Origin: Amycolatopsis coloradensis
Lineage (GTDB): Bacteria; Actinomycetota; Actinomycetes; Mycobacteriales; Pseudonocardiaceae
Assembly: GCF_001953865.1 (NCBI RefSeq)
Contig: NZ_MQUQ01000019.1
Span: 1 to 64,000 of the forward strand
Direction of reading: 5' to 3'
Length of the DNA stretch: 64,000 bases
How positions within the stretch are numbered: position 1 is the first letter of the stretch; each line of letters opens with the position of its first letter. The notes beneath the pieces are model-generated. The model saw nothing but the letters and a program-made list of their open reading frames with translations, was not told where the DNA came from and searched no databases. The translations under genes were made by a program, and so were the position numbers. This document shows positions 49,573 through 58,111 of this stretch, in pieces.

Positions 49573-50013
49573 CGCCGTTGCCGAGAAACGGCAACACCGC
49601 CTGAGCAGACCCCGGCACAGGCCCCCAACGGCAGCGGGCCCATCCACCTGAGACCGGCATCCGCGCCCGACTCCGAGCAGGCCTCGGCACAGACCAACGA
49701 CCGCCGTGCCGGCAACGCGACCTTTGGCGTCCGCCCGCGCCCGCCACCCACAAGACACCACCGCGCCGAGTCGTCGCCGAGAAGCGGCAACACCCGCTCC
49801 CAGCCGAGCCGCCGCCGGACCGACGTCCACACACCTTCGCGACCCGGCGACGAAGCCGACGCCACCCAGCGCGCACCCAAGCCGAAAACCCACCCGGCCA
49901 ACTCCGATGAAACCGGCGTGAACAGCTGGTGACACGACGCGAACCCCGGCTACCGGGCCCAGCCCCCGATTGTCCACTTCATCACGTCATTCGGGCCCTC
50001 GACGAGGTGTTCC
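49573..50013. other. Gene-free stretch after the HNH gene
   Basis: Open frames exist on both strands here but are low-complexity (Arg/Pro/Thr-rich) and lack ribosome sites, so I treat them as spurious. The stretch holds the two downstream palindromes and leads into the carboxylase promoter. Confidence 0.5.
49577..49790. repeat. TTGCCG-N5-CGGCAA palindromes downstream of the HNH gene
   Basis: GTTGCCG-AGAAA-CGGCAAC is at 49577-49595 (perfect), and TCGCCG-AGAAG-CGGCAA at 49774-49790 (one mismatch). Spacer AGAAA/AGAAG differs from the upstream GAAAT copies. Confidence 0.7.
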
Positions 50014-50041
50014 AGGACACTTTTTGGCGGGTTCCTACAAT
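50014..50041 (+). promoter_or_regulatory. Candidate promoter of the carboxylase gene
   Basis: AGGACA (50014-50019) and TACAAT (50036-50041) are separated by 16 bases. This would give a leader of about 135 bases before the GTG start. Confidence 0.4.
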
Positions 50042-50183
50042 ACCCGGCCCTCGGCATGCGTCACCGGCGACATTCTCGTACCGGCCGGTAAGAGGCAGGC
50101 TGTAAGGCAGGTACAGGAGACTGTCCCGCGCGTGATCCGGCGGGACGTCACCTGTTGTGCTGCGTATTTGGGAGGCTCAGTCG

Positions 50184-53100
50184 GTGTTCAGTCGTGTCGC
50201 CATCGTCAACCGCGGAGAAGCCGCGATGCGGCTCATCCATGCCGCCCGCGAGCTTTCGGCGGAGACCGGACAGCGGATCGAGACCGTCGCTCTCTACACG
50301 GATGCGGACCGGTCGGCGACGTTCGTGCGGGAAGCCGACATCAGCTACAACCTGGGGCCGGCGTCGGCGCGGCCGTACCTCGACTTCGCCGTGCTGGAGC
50401 GGGCGCTGACCGAGACCGGGGCCGACGCGGCCTGGGTCGGCTGGGGCTTCGTGGCCGAGGATCCGGCGTTCGCCGAGCTGTGTGAGCGGCTGGGCATCAC
50501 CTTCATCGGCCCGAGCGCGGACGCGATGCGCAAGCTCGGCGACAAGATCGGCGCGAAGCTGATCGCCGAGGAGGTCGGCGTTCCGGTCGCGCCGTGGAGC
50601 CGTGGCGCGGTCGCGGATCTCGACGCCGCCATCGAGGCCGCCGAGGAGATCGGCTATCCGCTGATGCTCAAGGCGACCGCCGGCGGCGGTGGCCGCGGTA
50701 TCCGCGTCATCACCTCCGCCGGCGAGCTCAAGGACGCCTACGAGCGCACCAGCCTGGAGGCCGAGCGCGCCTTCGGCAGCGGCGTCGTGTTCCTGGAGCG
50801 CCTGGTCACCGGCGCCCGGCACGTCGAGGTCCAGGTCATCGCCGACGGCCAGGGCACCGCGTGGGCGCTCGGCGTCCGCGACTGTTCCGTGCAGCGCCGC
50901 AACCAGAAGATCATCGAGGAGTCCGCCTCCCCGGTGCTGAGCCCCGAGCAGGCCGACGAGCTCAAGCGGTCCGCCGAGCGGCTCGCGCTCGCGGTCGACT
51001 ACTGCGGCGCCGGAACGGTCGAGTTCCTCTACCACCCCGGTGACAAGCTGTTCGCCTTCCTCGAGGTCAACACCCGCTTGCAGGTCGAGCACCCGATCAC
51101 CGAGTCGACCACCGGCATGGACCTGGTCAAGGCCCAGCTGTACGTCGCTTCCGGCGGCAAGCTCGAAGGCCCCCAGCCCGCCGAGTCCGGTCACGCCATC
51201 GAGGCGCGGCTCAACGCCGAGGACCCGGACCGCGACTTCGCGCCGTCGCCCGGCCGCATCGCGCGCCTCGCCCTGCCCGCCGGACCGGGCATCCGCGTCG
51301 ACACCGGGGTCAGCGAAGGCGACACGATCCCGGCCGACTTCGACTCGATGATCGCAAAGATCATCGCCTACGGCCGCGACCGCGACGAAGCACTTGGCCG
51401 TCTGCGCCGCGCGATGGCGCAGACCACGGTCATCATCGAGGGCGGCGCGACCAACAAGAGCTTCGTCCTCGACCTGCTCGATCAGCCCGAGGTGATCGAC
51501 GGCAGCGCTGACACCGGCTGGATCGACCGGGTCCGCGGCGAAGGCAAGCTGGTCACCCACCGCCATTCCGCGATCGCGCTCGCGGCCGCCGCGATCGAGG
51601 CCTACGAGGATGAGGAAGCCGTTGAGCGCCAACGGCTTTTCTCCACCGCGCACGGCGGCCGCCCGCAGGTGCAGCACCAGAGCGGGCGTCCGCTCGACCT
51701 CAAGCTGCGCGGCGCCGCGTACCGGGTGAGCGTGGCCAGGATCGGCCACCGCCGGTTCCGCGTCGGCGTTTCCGCGGGCGGCGGCGACATCCACCCCGCC
51801 GACGTCGAGGTCGACCGGTTCGACGAGCACACTGGCCAGATCACCGTCAACGGCACCCGGTTCCGCCTGGTCACCGGCACGCACGGGCCGATCCACCTGG
51901 TCGAGGTCGACGGCGTCACCCACCGCATCAGCCGCGACGAGGGCGGCGTCGTCCGCTCCCCCGCGCCCGCGCTCGTCGTCGCGACGCCGCTCGAGGTCGG
52001 AGCGGAGGTCGAGGCGGGCGCTCCCATCCTGGTGCTGGAGAGCATGAAGATGGAAACGGTGCTGCGCGCGCCGTTCCGCGCGAAGCTGCGTGAGTGTGTC
52101 GTCTCGGTCGGCAGCCAGGTCGAGACCGGCGCTCCCCTGCTGCGGCTCGAACCGCTGGCGGAGGAAGGCAACGAGGTCGCCGAGGACACCGGCAGCGTCG
52201 AGATCGAGCTCCCCGTGGAGCCCGGTGGCGCGTCGGCGCCGCAGCGGATCGCGCGCGGCCGGCAGGATCTGCGCAGCCTCCTGCTCGGCTTCGACGTCGA
52301 TCCGCACGACGAGCGCCGCACGCTCAGCTCGTATCTGGCCGCCAGGGCCGAGGTGGAAGCCAACGGCGACCGCCCGCTGGAGGGCGAGATCGAACTGCTG
52401 ACCGTGTTCGCCGACCTGTCCGAGCTGATGCGCAACAAGCCGATGCGTGAGGACGCGAAAACGAACACCCGGGTGCACAGCGCCCGCGAGTTCTTCCACA
52501 GCTACTTGCAAAGCCTCGACGTCGAACGCGCCGGGCTGTCGGAGTCGTTCCAGAACAGGCTCAAGAAGGTTCTGGCGCACTACGGCATCGACGATCTGGA
52601 GCGCACGCCGGAGCTGGAGGAGGCGGTGTTCCGCATCTTCCTCGCCCAGCAGCGGACCGCTTCCGACGTCGCAATCGTCACCGCGGTGCTGCGGCAGTGG
52701 CTCACCGAACCGCAGCCGTTCGAAGCGATGCGCGAACCGGCGGGCAAGGCGCTGGAGCAGCTCATCGCCGCCACCCAGCTCCGCTTCCCGGTGGTCGGCG
52801 ACCTGGCCCGCAGCGTGGTGTTCCGCTGGTTCGCTCAGCCGCTGCTCCGCCGCACCCGCGCCGAGGTCTACAGCGAGGTCCGCAAGCATCTGCGTCACCT
52901 CGACCTGCACCCGGACTCGCCGGACCGCGCCGACCGGATCGCGAGCATGCTGGCCAGCGCCCAGCCGCTGGTCCGCCTGCTCGGGCAGCGGATCGGGCGC
53001 CCCGGAACCGACCACACCCCGCTGCTCGAAGTCTTGAGCCGCCGCTATTACGGCAACCGCACGTTCACCGGCGTCCAGCAGGTCACGGTCGGCGGCTGCA

Positions 53101-55673
53101 CCTTCGTCGCCGGTGACTACGCCGACGAGAACGAGCGGTTCCACATGGCCACCACCGCCGTCGACCGCGCCGGGCTGCCCGGCGCGATCAAGGCGGTCGC
53201 CGAACTCGCCTCCGGACTGCCCGCCGACACCGACGTCGAAGCAGACCTCTATCTGACCTGGGACGACGAGACCGCCGACGACGACACGATGGCGGCCGGG
53301 CTGCGCGAGGTCGTCACGGCCGCGTCGCTGCCGAGCCGGGTCCGGCGCGTCACCACCACGGTCGCGGGGCACGGTGGCGCGGTGACGCACCACCACTTCA
53401 CCTTCCGCCCGTCCTCGACCGGCTTCTCCGAGGAGCGGCTGATCCGCGGCCTCCACCCGCTGATCGCGCAGCGGATGCAGTTGCAGCGGCTGGCGAACTT
53501 CGACCTCACCCGGTTGCCGTCCGGCGACGAGGACGTCTACCTCTTCAAATGCGTCTCGCCGATGAACCCGTCGGATCAGCGGCTGGTCGCGCTCGCCCAG
53601 GTCCGTGACCTGACCCCGTTGCGGGACAACGACGGCAAGCTGCTGGCCCTGCCTGCGGTCGAAGGCACGCTGGCCGGCTGCCTCGACGCGATCCGTGAGG
53701 TGCAGGCGAAACTTCCGCCGAAGAAGCGCTTCGACACCAACCGGATCATGCTGTACGTGTGGCCGACCAGTGAGCTCACCGGCGAGGAACTGAACACCGT
53801 CGCGCAGCGAGTGCAGCCGTCGACGGCGGGTGCGGGTCTCGAAGAGGTCCAATTCCTCGGCAGGCAGCGCGACCGCGTGACCGGGGAGGTCGCCGAGGTC
53901 GCCGTGCGTATCGGCTACGACGTCAGCGGCGGCGTGCAGATGTCGCTGTCCGAGCCCACGACCGAGCCGATCCTGCCGCTCGACGACTACCGCCAGAACG
54001 TCCTGCGGGCCCGCCGCCGCGACACGGTGTACCCGTACGAGCTGACCAAGATGCTCGGCTCGTTCACCGAGTACGACCTGGACGACAGCAACACCCTCGT
54101 CCCGGTCGACCGGCCGAAGGGACGCAACAAGGCGGCGATCGTCGCCGGTGTGGTCACCACGCCGACCGAGCGTCACCCGGAGGGCGTCAAGCGGGTCGTC
54201 CTGCTCGGCGACCCGACGAAGGCGCTCGGCGCGCTGTCGGAGCCGGAGTGCTCGCGGGTGATCGCGGCGCTCGACCTCGCCGAACGGCTGCGGGTCCCGC
54301 TGGAGTGGTACGCCCTCTCAGCCGGTGCGCGGATCTCGATGGAGTCCGGCACCGAGAACATGGACTGGGTCGCGGCCGCGCTCAAGCGGATCGTGCACTT
54401 CACCCAGGACGGCGGTGAGATCAACATCGTCGTGGCCGGGATCAACGTCGGTGCCCAGCCGTACTGGAACGCCGAAGCGACGATGCTCATGCACACCAAG
54501 GGAATCCTGGTGATGACGCCGGATTCCGCGATGGTGCTGACCGGCAAGCAGTCGCTCGACTTCTCCGGTGGCGTCTCGGCCGAAGACAACTTCGGCATCG
54601 GCGGCTACGACCGCGTCATGGGCCCGAACGGCCAGGCGCAGTACTGGGCGCCGAACCTCGCCGCGGCGCGCGACGTGCTGATGTCGCACTACGACCACAC
54701 CTATGTGGCGCCGGAGGAATCCGGTCCGCGCAAGGCGATCACCACCGACCCCGTCGACAGGGACGTGTCGTCGTTCCCGCACGCGGCCGTCGACAGCGAC
54801 TTCACCACGGTCGGGCAGATCTTCTCCCGTGAGGCCAACCCGGACCGCAAGAAGCCGTTCGACATCCGCACCGTGATGCGCGCGCTGTCGGACCAGGACC
54901 ACCCGGTGCTGGAACGCTGGCCGGGTATGGCCGACGCGGAGACCGCGGCCGTGCAGGACGTGCACCTCGGCGGGCGGCCGGTGTGCCTGCTGGGCATCGA
55001 GTCGCGTTCGGTACCGCGCCGCGGCTTCCCGCCCACCGACGGCCCGGACACCTACACCGCGGGCACCTTGTTCCCGCGGTCGTCGAAGAAGGCGGCGCGA
55101 GCGATCAACGCGGCCAGCGGCAACCGGCCGCTGGTGGTGCTGGCGAACCTCTCCGGCTTCGACGGTTCGCCGGAGTCGATGCGGAAACTCCAGCTGGAGT
55201 ACGGCGCGGAGATCGGCCGGGCGATCGTCAACTTCAAGGGTCCGATCGTGTTCACCGTGATCTCGCGATACCACGGCGGCGCGTTCGTGGTCTTCTCGAA
55301 GGCGCTGAACCCGAACATGACCGTGCTGGCCTTGGAAGGCTCGTTCGCCTCCGTGCTCGGCGGCGCGCCCGCCGCGGCGGTCGTGTTCGCCGGCGAGGTC
55401 AACGCGCGGACCGCGGCGGACCAGCGGGTGCGTTCGCTGTCGGAGAAGCTCAGCGGGGCGACCGGCGCCGAACGCGCCGCGCTGGCCGCGGAACTGGCCG
55501 ACGTCCGGGCGTCGGTGCGGGCCGAGAAGCTGGGCGCGGTCGCGACCGAGTTCGACGGCGTGCACAGCATCGAGCGCGCGGTGAAGGTCGGTTCGGTGGA
55601 CGCGATCATCAGCGCCGCCGAGATGCGGCCGCGCATCATCGAGGCGATCGAGCGAGGCCTCGCGAAGCAGTAG
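50184..55673 (+). CDS. Fused acetyl/propionyl-CoA carboxylase (BC-BCCP-CT)
   Basis: The 1829-residue single-chain acyl-CoA carboxylase has these parts. Biotin carboxylase is residues 1-450 (VAIVNRGEAAMRLIHAA, ATP-grasp KATAGGGGRGIRVI, EVNTRLQVEHPITE). The biotinyl domain has ESMKMET with biotin-Lys622. A ~550-residue middle region resembles the family-specific linker/ACC central part. The carboxyltransferase halves lie at the C-terminus (GGYDRVMGPNGQAQYWAPNL; SGFDGSPESMRKLQLEYGAE; SFASVLGGAPAAAVVFAGEV). It carboxylates acetyl- or propionyl-CoA, feeding fatty-acid or polyketide synthesis. GTG follows GGAGG by eight bases. A 26-bp hairpin terminates it. Confidence 0.93.
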   Translation: MFSRVAIVNRGEAAMRLIHAARELSAETGQRIETVALYTDADRSATFVREADISYNLGPASARPYLDFAVLERALTETGADAAWVGWGFVAEDPAFAELCERLGITFIGPSADAMRKLGDKIGAKLIAEEVGVPVAPWSRGAVADLDAAIEAAEEIGYPLMLKATAGGGGRGIRVITSAGELKDAYERTSLEAERAFGSGVVFLERLVTGARHVEVQVIADGQGTAWALGVRDCSVQRRNQKIIEESASPVLSPEQADELKRSAERLALAVDYCGAGTVEFLYHPGDKLFAFLEVNTRLQVEHPITESTTGMDLVKAQLYVASGGKLEGPQPAESGHAIEARLNAEDPDRDFAPSPGRIARLALPAGPGIRVDTGVSEGDTIPADFDSMIAKIIAYGRDRDEALGRLRRAMAQTTVIIEGGATNKSFVLDLLDQPEVIDGSADTGWIDRVRGEGKLVTHRHSAIALAAAAIEAYEDEEAVERQRLFSTAHGGRPQVQHQSGRPLDLKLRGAAYRVSVARIGHRRFRVGVSAGGGDIHPADVEVDRFDEHTGQITVNGTRFRLVTGTHGPIHLVEVDGVTHRISRDEGGVVRSPAPALVVATPLEVGAEVEAGAPILVLESMKMETVLRAPFRAKLRECVVSVGSQVETGAPLLRLEPLAEEGNEVAEDTGSVEIELPVEPGGASAPQRIARGRQDLRSLLLGFDVDPHDERRTLSSYLAARAEVEANGDRPLEGEIELLTVFADLSELMRNKPMREDAKTNTRVHSAREFFHSYLQSLDVERAGLSESFQNRLKKVLAHYGIDDLERTPELEEAVFRIFLAQQRTASDVAIVTAVLRQWLTEPQPFEAMREPAGKALEQLIAATQLRFPVVGDLARSVVFRWFAQPLLRRTRAEVYSEVRKHLRHLDLHPDSPDRADRIASMLASAQPLVRLLGQRIGRPGTDHTPLLEVLSRRYYGNRTFTGVQQVTVGGCTFVAGDYADENERFHMATTAVDRAGLPGAIKAVAELASGLPADTDVEADLYLTWDDETADDDTMAAGLREVVTAASLPSRVRRVTTTVAGHGGAVTHHHFTFRPSSTGFSEERLIRGLHPLIAQRMQLQRLANFDLTRLPSGDEDVYLFKCVSPMNPSDQRLVALAQVRDLTPLRDNDGKLLALPAVEGTLAGCLDAIREVQAKLPPKKRFDTNRIMLYVWPTSELTGEELNTVAQRVQPSTAGAGLEEVQFLGRQRDRVTGEVAEVAVRIGYDVSGGVQMSLSEPTTEPILPLDDYRQNVLRARRRDTVYPYELTKMLGSFTEYDLDDSNTLVPVDRPKGRNKAAIVAGVVTTPTERHPEGVKRVVLLGDPTKALGALSEPECSRVIAALDLAERLRVPLEWYALSAGARISMESGTENMDWVAAALKRIVHFTQDGGEINIVVAGINVGAQPYWNAEATMLMHTKGILVMTPDSAMVLTGKQSLDFSGGVSAEDNFGIGGYDRVMGPNGQAQYWAPNLAAARDVLMSHYDHTYVAPEESGPRKAITTDPVDRDVSSFPHAAVDSDFTTVGQIFSREANPDRKKPFDIRTVMRALSDQDHPVLERWPGMADAETAAVQDVHLGGRPVCLLGIESRSVPRRGFPPTDGPDTYTAGTLFPRSSKKAARAINAASGNRPLVVLANLSGFDGSPESMRKLQLEYGAEIGRAIVNFKGPIVFTVISRYHGGAFVVFSKALNPNMTVLALEGSFASVLGGAPAAAVVFAGEVNARTAADQRVRSLSEKLSGATGAERAALAAELADVRASVRAEKLGAVATEFDGVHSIERAVKVGSVDAIISAAEMRPRIIEAIERGLAKQ

Positions 55674-55689
55674 CCCCTGCTCCCCTCGC

Positions 55690-55746
55690 GTGTTATGAAC
55701 GGACCTTTCATAACAGATTTTGTTATGAAAGGTCCGTTCATAACAC
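55690..55746. terminator. Perfect 26-bp hairpin with self-palindromic arms
   Basis: Bases 55690-55715 pair with 55721-55746 around GATTT. Each arm also pairs with itself (TGTTATGAA and TTCATAACA, 9 bp). The element is AT-rich against the GC-rich background. It lies between the convergent carboxylase and BFN genes. Confidence 0.8.
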
Positions 55747-55749
55747 CGA

Positions 55750-56292
55750 TCAGGGCTTCGGATCGTCGGGCGGCGGTTCCCCGAAGTCCTCCGGAGCGAT
55801 CTTGTCCAAAGCCGCCCGGAACTCCTCGACCTCCCGCTCCTGGTCGACCGGGTCCGACGGCACCGACGGCAGTTCCGCGTCGGGCCCGGAGCCCACGATC
55901 TCGACCCGCACCGAAGCGACCTCCAGTACCGAGTCGGCCACCTCGATCCCCACCCCGGCACGCAGCCCGATCGCGACCGCGTCGCTCGGCCGGGCCGAGA
56001 CGCGGATGCCGGAGTCGAGCACCAGGTCGGCGAAGAAGATGCCGTCCCGCAGCGCGGTGACCTCGACCCCGGTGACCCGGTGCCCGAACGACTCGACCAC
56101 CTGGCCGATCAGTTCGATCGTGCCCGGCCGGGGCAACCGGATCTTCTCCTGCGCGAGCGCCACGGCGCTCGCCTCGGGGCCGCCGATCGTGATCGCCAGC
56201 CAGCGGCGTTCGCCCTGCCGTTCCCGCAGCAGCATCACCGGCGCCGCTTCCGGAGCCAGGACTGCCATCCCCTCCACGTCCATCGGGATCAT
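55750..56292 (-). CDS. Bifunctional nuclease family (BFN, DUF151) protein
   Basis: The 180-residue protein has LLRERQGERRWLAITIGGPE, IRLPRPGTIELIGQVVESFG and the DUF151 core GIFFADLVLDSGIRVSARPS followed by DAVAIGLRAG. In plants and Thermotoga the fold has DNase/RNase activity; actinobacterial members are uncharacterised. The C-terminal 45 residues are acidic and Pro-rich. MDVEGM three codons later is an alternative start. Confidence 0.88.
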   Translation of the reverse strand: MIPMDVEGMAVLAPEAAPVMLLRERQGERRWLAITIGGPEASAVALAQEKIRLPRPGTIELIGQVVESFGHRVTGVEVTALRDGIFFADLVLDSGIRVSARPSDAVAIGLRAGVGIEVADSVLEVASVRVEIVGSGPDAELPSVPSDPVDQEREVEEFRAALDKIAPEDFGEPPPDDPKP

Positions 56293-56397
56293 GCGCGGTA
56301 CCTCATTCCCTCGGTCGGCCAGCGTGGCCCTCGGCGCGCGGCCGGGGGACCATATGGGGGTAATGGAGTTCGAACGCCGGCCGTTCGGACCGGATCC

Positions 56398-56695
56398 TCA
56401 GCCGAAGTCGGGTGCTCCGCCCGGAGTGACGAACGAGGTGAGCGTCAGCCGCGGGAACGAGAGGTCCGGTGAGCCGATCTGCGACGGCAGGATGTGGTTG
56501 GCGAAGGCGAACAGGTTCGGCATCGCGTACAGCAACAGCATGATCGTGCCGTGCGAGGTGAACAGCATCAGGCAGGCCGATCGTCTTGTGATCGAGGGTG
56601 CGGACGACGTCGAGGAACACGCTGCCCTTGGGGCCGCGGCTCCTCCCACCGAGCCGGACGGCCCGCGGTTCGTGCGTTGTCCTCACTGCGGTCAC
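56398..56695 (-). pseudogene. Fragment of cytochrome c oxidase subunit I (ctaD)
   Basis: A GTG-initiated frame gives VTAVRTTHEPRAVRLGG and FLDVVRTLDHKTIGL, the normal ctaD N-terminus. After a frameshift and a deletion of about 40 codons, LFTSHGTIMLLLYAMPNLFA and QIGSPDLSFPRLTL continue in another frame, ending at a stop after GGAPDFG. Haem-ligand helices beyond this are missing. It is a remnant; a working ctaD must be elsewhere. Confidence 0.8.
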
Positions 56696-56762
56696 GGCGA
56701 CTCCAACTTTCGTGAAGTTGGTACCCCTCCAGGAGAGTCCCTACACGCGGGCTTTTCAAGGG

Positions 56763-57017
56763 CTACCCGAGTAGAGACTCCAGGTGATCGGCCGCCGTCG
56801 AGGCCCCGCCCGCTTCCCGGAACGAGGCACCCGCCTTTTCGGCCGCCGGCCGGTACGCCGGATCGTCCGGCACGCTGGTCACGGTGGCCGCGATGCGGTC
56901 GGGTTTCGCCTTCCCGAACCGCAGGCGGACACCGGCGCCCGCGTCGGCCACCTGCCCGGCGACCACCAGCGGCGCCCCGTGCCACCGGCTTTCGCAGACG
57001 GTGTCAGCAGCGCCATC
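56763..57017 (-). pseudogene. C-terminal relic of a GT1 family glycosyltransferase
   Basis: The piece DTVCESRWHGAPLVVAGQVA continues to KPDRIAATVTSVPDDPAYRP and ends AGGASTAADHLESLLG, matching the C-terminal nucleotide-sugar-binding part of UGT/MGT-like transferases. The N-terminal domain and the HCGxxS-type loop are absent upstream. Together with the ctaD piece it makes the whole 56293-57134 gap a gene graveyard. Confidence 0.7.
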
Positions 57018-57134
57018 TGGGGCACCCACGGCACTACGAGCACCGTCTATCACCCGGATTTCTCTATTCCGCTTTCGGCAAGACCACAACGGGCCCTTCG
57101 GTATCGAGCCGGTCACGGAAACACGTGAAGGGAC

Positions 57135-58040
57135 TCACCGGGCTTTCGCATTCCGGACCGCCAGTGCCAGCAGCGCCGCGGCCGGACCGGCGAGCCGTCT
57201 CCCGGCCGGCCACACCGCGCGCAGTACCCGGCCGAAGTCGACCCCCTCGACCGCGACCGGGACGAGCCTGCGGTCGGCGACGTCCCTGGCGACGTCGAGT
57301 TCGCTGATCACCGCCGGCCCGGCCCCGGCGATCACGGCGTTGCGGACCGCGGAGGCGGACCCCAGTTCCAGCAACGGTTTCGCCGGGCCGACGCCGGCCT
57401 TGCGCAAGGCGGCGTCCACGGTCTCCCTGGTCCCGGAGCCCGGTTCGCGGACCACCAGCGGGGTGATCGCCAGTTCGGCAGCGGTCAGCGGACGGCGCCT
57501 GCGCGCCCACGGGTGACTTCCGGCCACAACGAGGGCGAGGCGATCGGTGGCGACCCGTTTCGAAGAAAGACCGGGCAGCGCGCCGGGCGACTCGACGAAG
57601 CCGAGGTCGACCTTGCCCTCCCTGGCCAGTTCGGCGGCCTGGTCGGAGTTCGTGACCTCCAATCCGAGGTACAGCCCCGGATTCTCCCGTTTGAGCTCAC
57701 CGATCCAGCCCGGCACCAGATGTTCGGCCAGCGTCATGCTCGCGGCGACGCGGAGGTGCGCCTCGTGCTGGGTGCGCAGCGCTTCCGCGCCGTCGAGTAG
57801 ACCGTCCAGTTCGGACAGCACGCGGTGCGCCCAGCCCGCGATGACCCGGCCGTCGGGGGTGAGCGCGGATCCCCGGCGCGTCCGGTCGACCAGCACCAGC
57901 CCGAGCCGTCGCTCGACTGTGGACAGTCGTTTGCTCGCCGACGGCTGGGCGATCCCGAGCCTCGCCGCGGCCTGCCCGATACTGCCGAGTTCGTCGACGA
58001 GCACCAGCAGGCGCAGGGAGTCCAGATCGGGTGTGGTCAT
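57135..58040 (-). CDS. LysR family regulator paired with yeiH
   Basis: The 301-residue LTTR has HTH LDSLRLLVLVDELGSIGQAA and AQPSASKRLSTVERRLGLVL and a periplasmic-binding-like effector domain with LTAAELAITPLVVREPGSGT, the CbbR/CysB-like phosphate/sulphate loop type. It is divergent from a YeiH-type exporter. A perfect GTCATAG-N7-CTATGAC palindrome overlaps its own start codon, so autoregulation and control of yeiH are likely. Confidence 0.9.
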   Translation of the reverse strand: MTTPDLDSLRLLVLVDELGSIGQAAARLGIAQPSASKRLSTVERRLGLVLVDRTRRGSALTPDGRVIAGWAHRVLSELDGLLDGAEALRTQHEAHLRVAASMTLAEHLVPGWIGELKRENPGLYLGLEVTNSDQAAELAREGKVDLGFVESPGALPGLSSKRVATDRLALVVAGSHPWARRRRPLTAAELAITPLVVREPGSGTRETVDAALRKAGVGPAKPLLELGSASAVRNAVIAGAGPAVISELDVARDVADRRLVPVAVEGVDFGRVLRAVWPAGRRLAGPAAALLALAVRNAKAR

Positions 58041-58056
58041 AGCCGAAGTCTATGAC
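58036..58056. promoter_or_regulatory. LysR operator palindrome
   Basis: GTCATAG-CCGAAGT-CTATGAC has perfect 7-bp arms and contains the LTTR core T-N11-A (58040 to 58052). It covers the lysR ATG and lies 56 bases before the yeiH ATG. Confidence 0.7.
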
Positions 58057-58111
58057 CTACCCCTCGCGTTCCCGGCTACCGAGGCCATCCCGTCCAGGCG
58101 AAGCTCGAATC

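Noticed and set aside
49573..50183. Several open frames on both strands after the HNH gene
   Set aside because: Low-complexity Arg/Pro/Thr or Gly/Trp-rich products, no ribosome sites, and disruption by the palindromes.
50148..54176. Very long minus-strand open frame (over 1300 codons) opposite the carboxylase
   Set aside because: It is the antisense of a clearly coding gene in GC-rich DNA; its translation is Arg/Val/Gly/Asp-rich with no family features.
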